DNA of 64,000 bases, from positions 1 through 64,000 of the forward strand of contig JAGXAW010000001.1 of the NCBI GenBank assembly GCA_018971415.1. Direction: 5' to 3'. Below the pieces are notes generated by a model. It searched no databases. It saw only the letters and a list, made by a program, of their open reading frames with translations, and was not told where the DNA came from. The stretch's first letter is position 1. Every line of letters starts with the position of its first letter. This document shows positions 60,355 through 64,000 of the stretch, piece after piece. A program made the position numbers and the translations under genes. The stretch comes from Betaproteobacteria bacterium (GTDB lineage: Bacteria; Pseudomonadota; Gammaproteobacteria; Burkholderiales; Ferrovaceae).

Positions 60355-61191
60355 TTACAACCACTCTCGCAGTGGATGATAATTCATACTGCGAGCTATA
60401 AATCCATCAAATTGAACTGGTTTAGCTAACCAGGCTTGATAAGCCTCTTCTTGACTATCAAAGGCCACAAAACAACAGGTGCCTGAGCCAGACATTCTGG
60501 CATCTCCCCACTGCCTTAGCCAATCCAGTAGTAAACCAACCTCAGGAATGCGTTTTACAACGACTGGTTGCAAATCATTACGCCCAATTATTCCTGAAAA
60601 GTTTGACATTTTGACTGGTTGTGAATCTCTTGTCAATTCTGGATCCCTAAACACTTCGGCGGTGCTCACTCCAATTCCTGGATTTAACACCAAAAACCAG
60701 CGGGGGGGCACGTGGAAGGGGTGAAGAATTTCCCCCACCCCCTCAACAAAGGCGCTCTCCCCACCCACAAAAAAGGGGACATCTGCGCCTAAAATGATTC
60801 CAAGTTCCTCTAACTCCCGCCTACTTACACCTAAACGCCACAATTTGTTCAAACCAATTAATACACTGGCTGCATCTGAGCTGCCGCCACCTAATCCGCC
60901 ACCCATGGGAATTCTTTTTTTATAGGCAATATCAACGCCTAAGTTTGCTTTGGCATGAGATTGCAAAAGCCTCGCTGCCTTTACGACCAAATCCTCTTCT
61001 TCATCAACCCCATATTGACCAAGACGCCTTATCAGGCCATCTGTACGTAATGACAGCGTGATTTCATCATTAAAATCAATAAACGTCATGAGGGACTGCA
61101 ATAGATGATAGCCATCGCTGCGACGCCCAACAATGTGTAAAAACAAGTTAAGCTTTGCTGGGGCTGTCAGAGTCAGGCTATTTGGCATCAT
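60355..61191 (-). CDS. ispE: 4-diphosphocytidyl-2-C-methyl-D-erythritol kinase
   Basis: The 278-residue GHMP kinase of the MEP isoprenoid pathway has TAPAKLNLFLHIVGRRSDGYHLLQS, the ATP motif IPMGGGLGGGSSDAASVL and MSGSGTCCFVAF. It supplies precursors for ubiquinone and undecaprenyl phosphate. It starts two bases before the lolB stop end and is followed by tRNA-Gln. Confidence 0.97.
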   Translation of the reverse strand: MMPNSLTLTAPAKLNLFLHIVGRRSDGYHLLQSLMTFIDFNDEITLSLRTDGLIRRLGQYGVDEEEDLVVKAARLLQSHAKANLGVDIAYKKRIPMGGGLGGGSSDAASVLIGLNKLWRLGVSRRELEELGIILGADVPFFVGGESAFVEGVGEILHPFHVPPRWFLVLNPGIGVSTAEVFRDPELTRDSQPVKMSNFSGIIGRNDLQPVVVKRIPEVGLLLDWLRQWGDARMSGSGTCCFVAFDSQEEAYQAWLAKPVQFDGFIARSMNYHPLREWL

Positions 61192-61192
61192 C

Positions 61193-61777
61193 TTAACGTC
61201 TCAGGATATGCCATTTATCCACACGAATTCGGATTCTCACTCCCTCTTGAGTTAAGTTTATTCGTTTGGGTAACCAAAGGTCATTGATTTTTTGCCACTC
61301 GGAATAGGTAATATCCCAACTCTCTTGATGAATCGCGCTAACCCGACCTTCTGAATCGTGAACTATCACAGCAGGGGTAGAGGGCCAGCCTTGTCCTAAA
61401 ATCCACCAAGGCATCCCCTCTAAAGGAAGAGGGTAACCAAGCATCTTTTGTGTTACCTCTTCCACATTCTGGGCTGTTACCGTTTGGTCTTGCGACAAAC
61501 TAATTTGTGTTTGCAAAGGTTGGTGACTCACCTCAGCCACAGTGGTGCCAATGGGAGAGAGCAAGACAATATGTTGTTTTAAAAAATCGCCTCGCCACTC
61601 AATTGAACCGCTATCACTGTGCTCGTTATCGGCAACAGCCAGGCGGCCGACAAAGGACACATAATCAATGACCCCCGTACCTTCTACCTGATCTTGAGTA
61701 AGATCAAGCCTGTTTTGTGTTGCGCAGGATGAAAGAATTAACGCCAATAGTAACCAATGGATTTTTCTAAACCACAT
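61193..61777 (-). CDS. lolB: Outer-membrane lipoprotein receptor LolB
   Basis: The 194-residue lipoprotein has lipobox LILSSCATQ and the LolB pattern FVGRLAVADNEHSDSGSIEWRGD, with LPLEGMPWWILGQGWP. LolB takes lipoproteins from LolA and places them in the outer membrane. The operon position before ispE is conserved and strengthens the call. Confidence 0.93.
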   Translation of the reverse strand: MWFRKIHWLLLALILSSCATQNRLDLTQDQVEGTGVIDYVSFVGRLAVADNEHSDSGSIEWRGDFLKQHIVLLSPIGTTVAEVSHQPLQTQISLSQDQTVTAQNVEEVTQKMLGYPLPLEGMPWWILGQGWPSTPAVIVHDSEGRVSAIHQESWDITYSEWQKINDLWLPKRINLTQEGVRIRIRVDKWHILRR

Positions 61778-61781
61778 AGCA

Positions 61782-63452
61782 CTAGGGGATAAAACGATGT
61801 ACCGTATCTTTCAGCGCACTGTTATCAGGATGCAAAAGTAAACTTTTTTGCCAAATGGTTCTGGCTTCATCTTGATTGTCAGACTTCCACAATACCTCAC
61901 CCAAATGGGCAGCAATTTCAGGATCTTCTTGCATAGCATAAGCTTGTTTTAGAGCATGTAAAGCATCTACATTATTTCCTAAGCGGTAATTTACCCAACC
62001 AAGACTGTCTAAAATAAAAGGGTCATCTGGCGTAATCGTTAACGCTTTTTCGATAAGGCGCTTCGCTTCATCCAATTTTATTCCTCTTTCGGTCATGCTG
62101 TAACCTAAGGCGTTATAAGCTTGAGCATAATTAGGGCGAAGAGCGATAACCCTTTTCAAATTATCTTGAACCACATCAAAGCGATTAAGTCGGTCAGCCA
62201 AAATAGCCTGCTCGTAGAGCATATTTACGTTTTCCGGTTGATGCTTTAACGCATGGTCAATCAGGTTAAAAGCCCCTTGCAAATCTCCAGCATCTCGTCG
62301 CATTTCCTCTTCACTAAAAAACAATTGTTCAATCTGCTGATCATCTTGTGCGTGAAGGCGATGAATAATATCAAGTCCCGTCTCTAGGTTTTTTTGTTTC
62401 GCCGTAATTAGGGCTAATCTAATTTGGCTATTAAAATATTGATCTCCCTCTTTTACCTGAGCATACTGATCTAAGGCTAACTGCCAGTGCTTTTGCTCTT
62501 CCTCCGCTTGCCCTAAGTAATAATGTATGGCGCTTGGATCGGAGAATCCTTGACTTAATAGCTCGTTTAATTGATTGATGGCTACCCCATAATCTTTTAA
62601 TTGCAATGTCAACAAAGCCACCGCCAACTTAATATCTGTATTACGTGGATTTTTTTTCACCAAATAAACGAATTGATCTCGCGCCTTTTGGAACTGTTTT
62701 TGATTCACCAATTCACGGGCATAACTTAATCTTACATTCTGAGTATCTGGATACTGATTGAGATATTGCTGGTAAAAATCTAGGGCATCTTGAGGATGGG
62801 TATGTCCTAAAATTTGCCCTTTCAACATGGCAGCTTTTTCTAAATCTCCCCTTAGATCCAATAGGTGACTAACAGCGGACAGAGCATCATCAGGGTGCCC
62901 TGCTTGGAAAGCGGTGATAGAGAGCAAATATTGCGCTGCCGGGCTTTGATCGTAATCATCAGTAATGTTTTTAGTTAATTGATAGGCTTCTTGAGTATCA
63001 TGCATTTGAACAATCGGTGGCGTTAAGCCATCGAACATAGCCTCAACCCCAGAGGGGTTGGTGGCTAACCAGTCTTTAATCACTTTACTTAATTCATCAG
63101 CTGATACGTTGGTAAATAATAGGGCAGACAAGATTTGATGAGCCTCTGGAGCGTTAGGCTCCTCTGTTAACCACAAATCGAGGGTCTCAATGGCAGCATG
63201 ATAGCGTTTTGCATACAGCGCCATTTCTGTGGCGCGTTGAGCAATGCGCGGATCCTTTGTATCCTTGGCAAGATCGGTCATCTCGCCGATGGCGATATCA
63301 AACTGTCCACGCTGAGCGGCAATCTCACCAATAAAAAACTCAAACATTCTCTCTGGTGTTAACAGGTCATTAGGCTCATTTACAGCCCAAACAGGGGCGG
63401 CAAAGCCACTTAAAGCCAATGTTACTACTAAGCTTTTTTTCCAAAAACGCAT
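61782..63452 (-). CDS. Periplasmic tetratricopeptide repeat protein
   Basis: About 556 residues from the ATG at 63452; GGGAG lies eight bases upstream, while a TTG five codons earlier is less likely. A signal peptide (LALSGFAAPVWA) is followed by at least ten TPR-type helix pairs, including ALGYSMTERGIKLDEAKRLIEKALTITPDDPFILDSLGWVNYRLG. TPR proteins are scaffolds; this one next to lolB is a common betaproteobacterial arrangement, with a possible outer-membrane assembly role. No enzyme domain is seen. Confidence 0.88.
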   Translation of the reverse strand: MRFWKKSLVVTLALSGFAAPVWAVNEPNDLLTPERMFEFFIGEIAAQRGQFDIAIGEMTDLAKDTKDPRIAQRATEMALYAKRYHAAIETLDLWLTEEPNAPEAHQILSALLFTNVSADELSKVIKDWLATNPSGVEAMFDGLTPPIVQMHDTQEAYQLTKNITDDYDQSPAAQYLLSITAFQAGHPDDALSAVSHLLDLRGDLEKAAMLKGQILGHTHPQDALDFYQQYLNQYPDTQNVRLSYARELVNQKQFQKARDQFVYLVKKNPRNTDIKLAVALLTLQLKDYGVAINQLNELLSQGFSDPSAIHYYLGQAEEEQKHWQLALDQYAQVKEGDQYFNSQIRLALITAKQKNLETGLDIIHRLHAQDDQQIEQLFFSEEEMRRDAGDLQGAFNLIDHALKHQPENVNMLYEQAILADRLNRFDVVQDNLKRVIALRPNYAQAYNALGYSMTERGIKLDEAKRLIEKALTITPDDPFILDSLGWVNYRLGNNVDALHALKQAYAMQEDPEIAAHLGEVLWKSDNQDEARTIWQKSLLLHPDNSALKDTVHRFIP

Positions 63453-63467
63453 ATATAAAACTCCCAA

Positions 63468-64000
<533 letters not shown>

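Overview
The window is a dense stretch of chromosome from a Gram-negative bacterium, most likely a betaproteobacterium. That is inferred from gene order: leuS-lptE-holA-(proA)-nadD-rsfS-rlmH-maf-rng, ubiE-ubiJ-ubiB, gatCAB opposite mreBCD-mrdA-rodA-rlpA, metX-metW, and lolB-ispE-tRNA-Gln-prs-rplY-pth-ychF are typical betaproteobacterial arrangements. The base composition looks fairly AT-rich. The left 8 kb is rich in c-type cytochromes, a high-potential iron-sulfur protein and the start of an alternative-complex-III-type operon. That would fit a lithotrophic or iron/sulfur-oxidising relative (Ferrovum-like or Gallionella-like), but no diagnostic Fe(II) oxidase or carbon-fixation gene is present, so the lifestyle is only a suggestion.

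Layout. 1-8.3 kb: electron-transport genes. On the minus strand are an ActB-like protein cut by the left edge, a pentaheme ActA-like cytochrome and a HiPIP. On the plus strand are a dihaem cytochrome c4 and then a four-gene cassette of a NorC-like anchored cytochrome, a four-helix fragment-like haem-copper oxidase subunit, a thioredoxin-fold lipoprotein and a small membrane protein. Facing these is a minus-strand set with another cytochrome c4. 8.4-19.6 kb: uvrD, then the divergent leuS-to-rng housekeeping operon. 19.6-25 kb: yggS-proC-yggT on the minus strand, divergent from DUF971-ubiE-ubiJ-ubiB. 25-30 kb: a branched-chain amino-acid type ABC transporter with livM and livG fused. 30-37 kb: a gamma-carbonic-anhydrase-like protein, a hydrolase, hemJ, an RNA methyltransferase, phoB-phoR and ptsH-ptsI. 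37-44 kb: pyrE, ampG, metX-metW and gatCAB.

43.8-53.8 kb is a long plus-strand run for cell shape and wall synthesis (mreBCD, mrdA, rodA, rlpA, dacA), followed by a D-amino-acid aminotransferase, ybeD, lipB and lipA. 53.8-56.2 kb is a compact minus-strand unit of an alpha/beta hydrolase with a cysteine nucleophile, a stand-alone acyl carrier protein and a ketosynthase; it looks like a small dedicated acyl pathway. 56.2-64 kb is minus-strand housekeeping (ychF, SYLF protein, pth, rplY, prs, tRNA-Gln, ispE, lolB, TPR protein, ferredoxin) ending in coaD, cut by the right edge.

I saw no insertion sequences, prophage genes, CRISPR arrays or rRNA genes. The two parts most worth following up are the truncated haem-copper-oxidase/cytochrome/thioredoxin cassette (3.9-6.1 kb) and the Cys-hydrolase/ACP/ketosynthase unit (53.8-56.2 kb). 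Several perfect hairpins also look regulatory, notably one that covers the phoR start codon.
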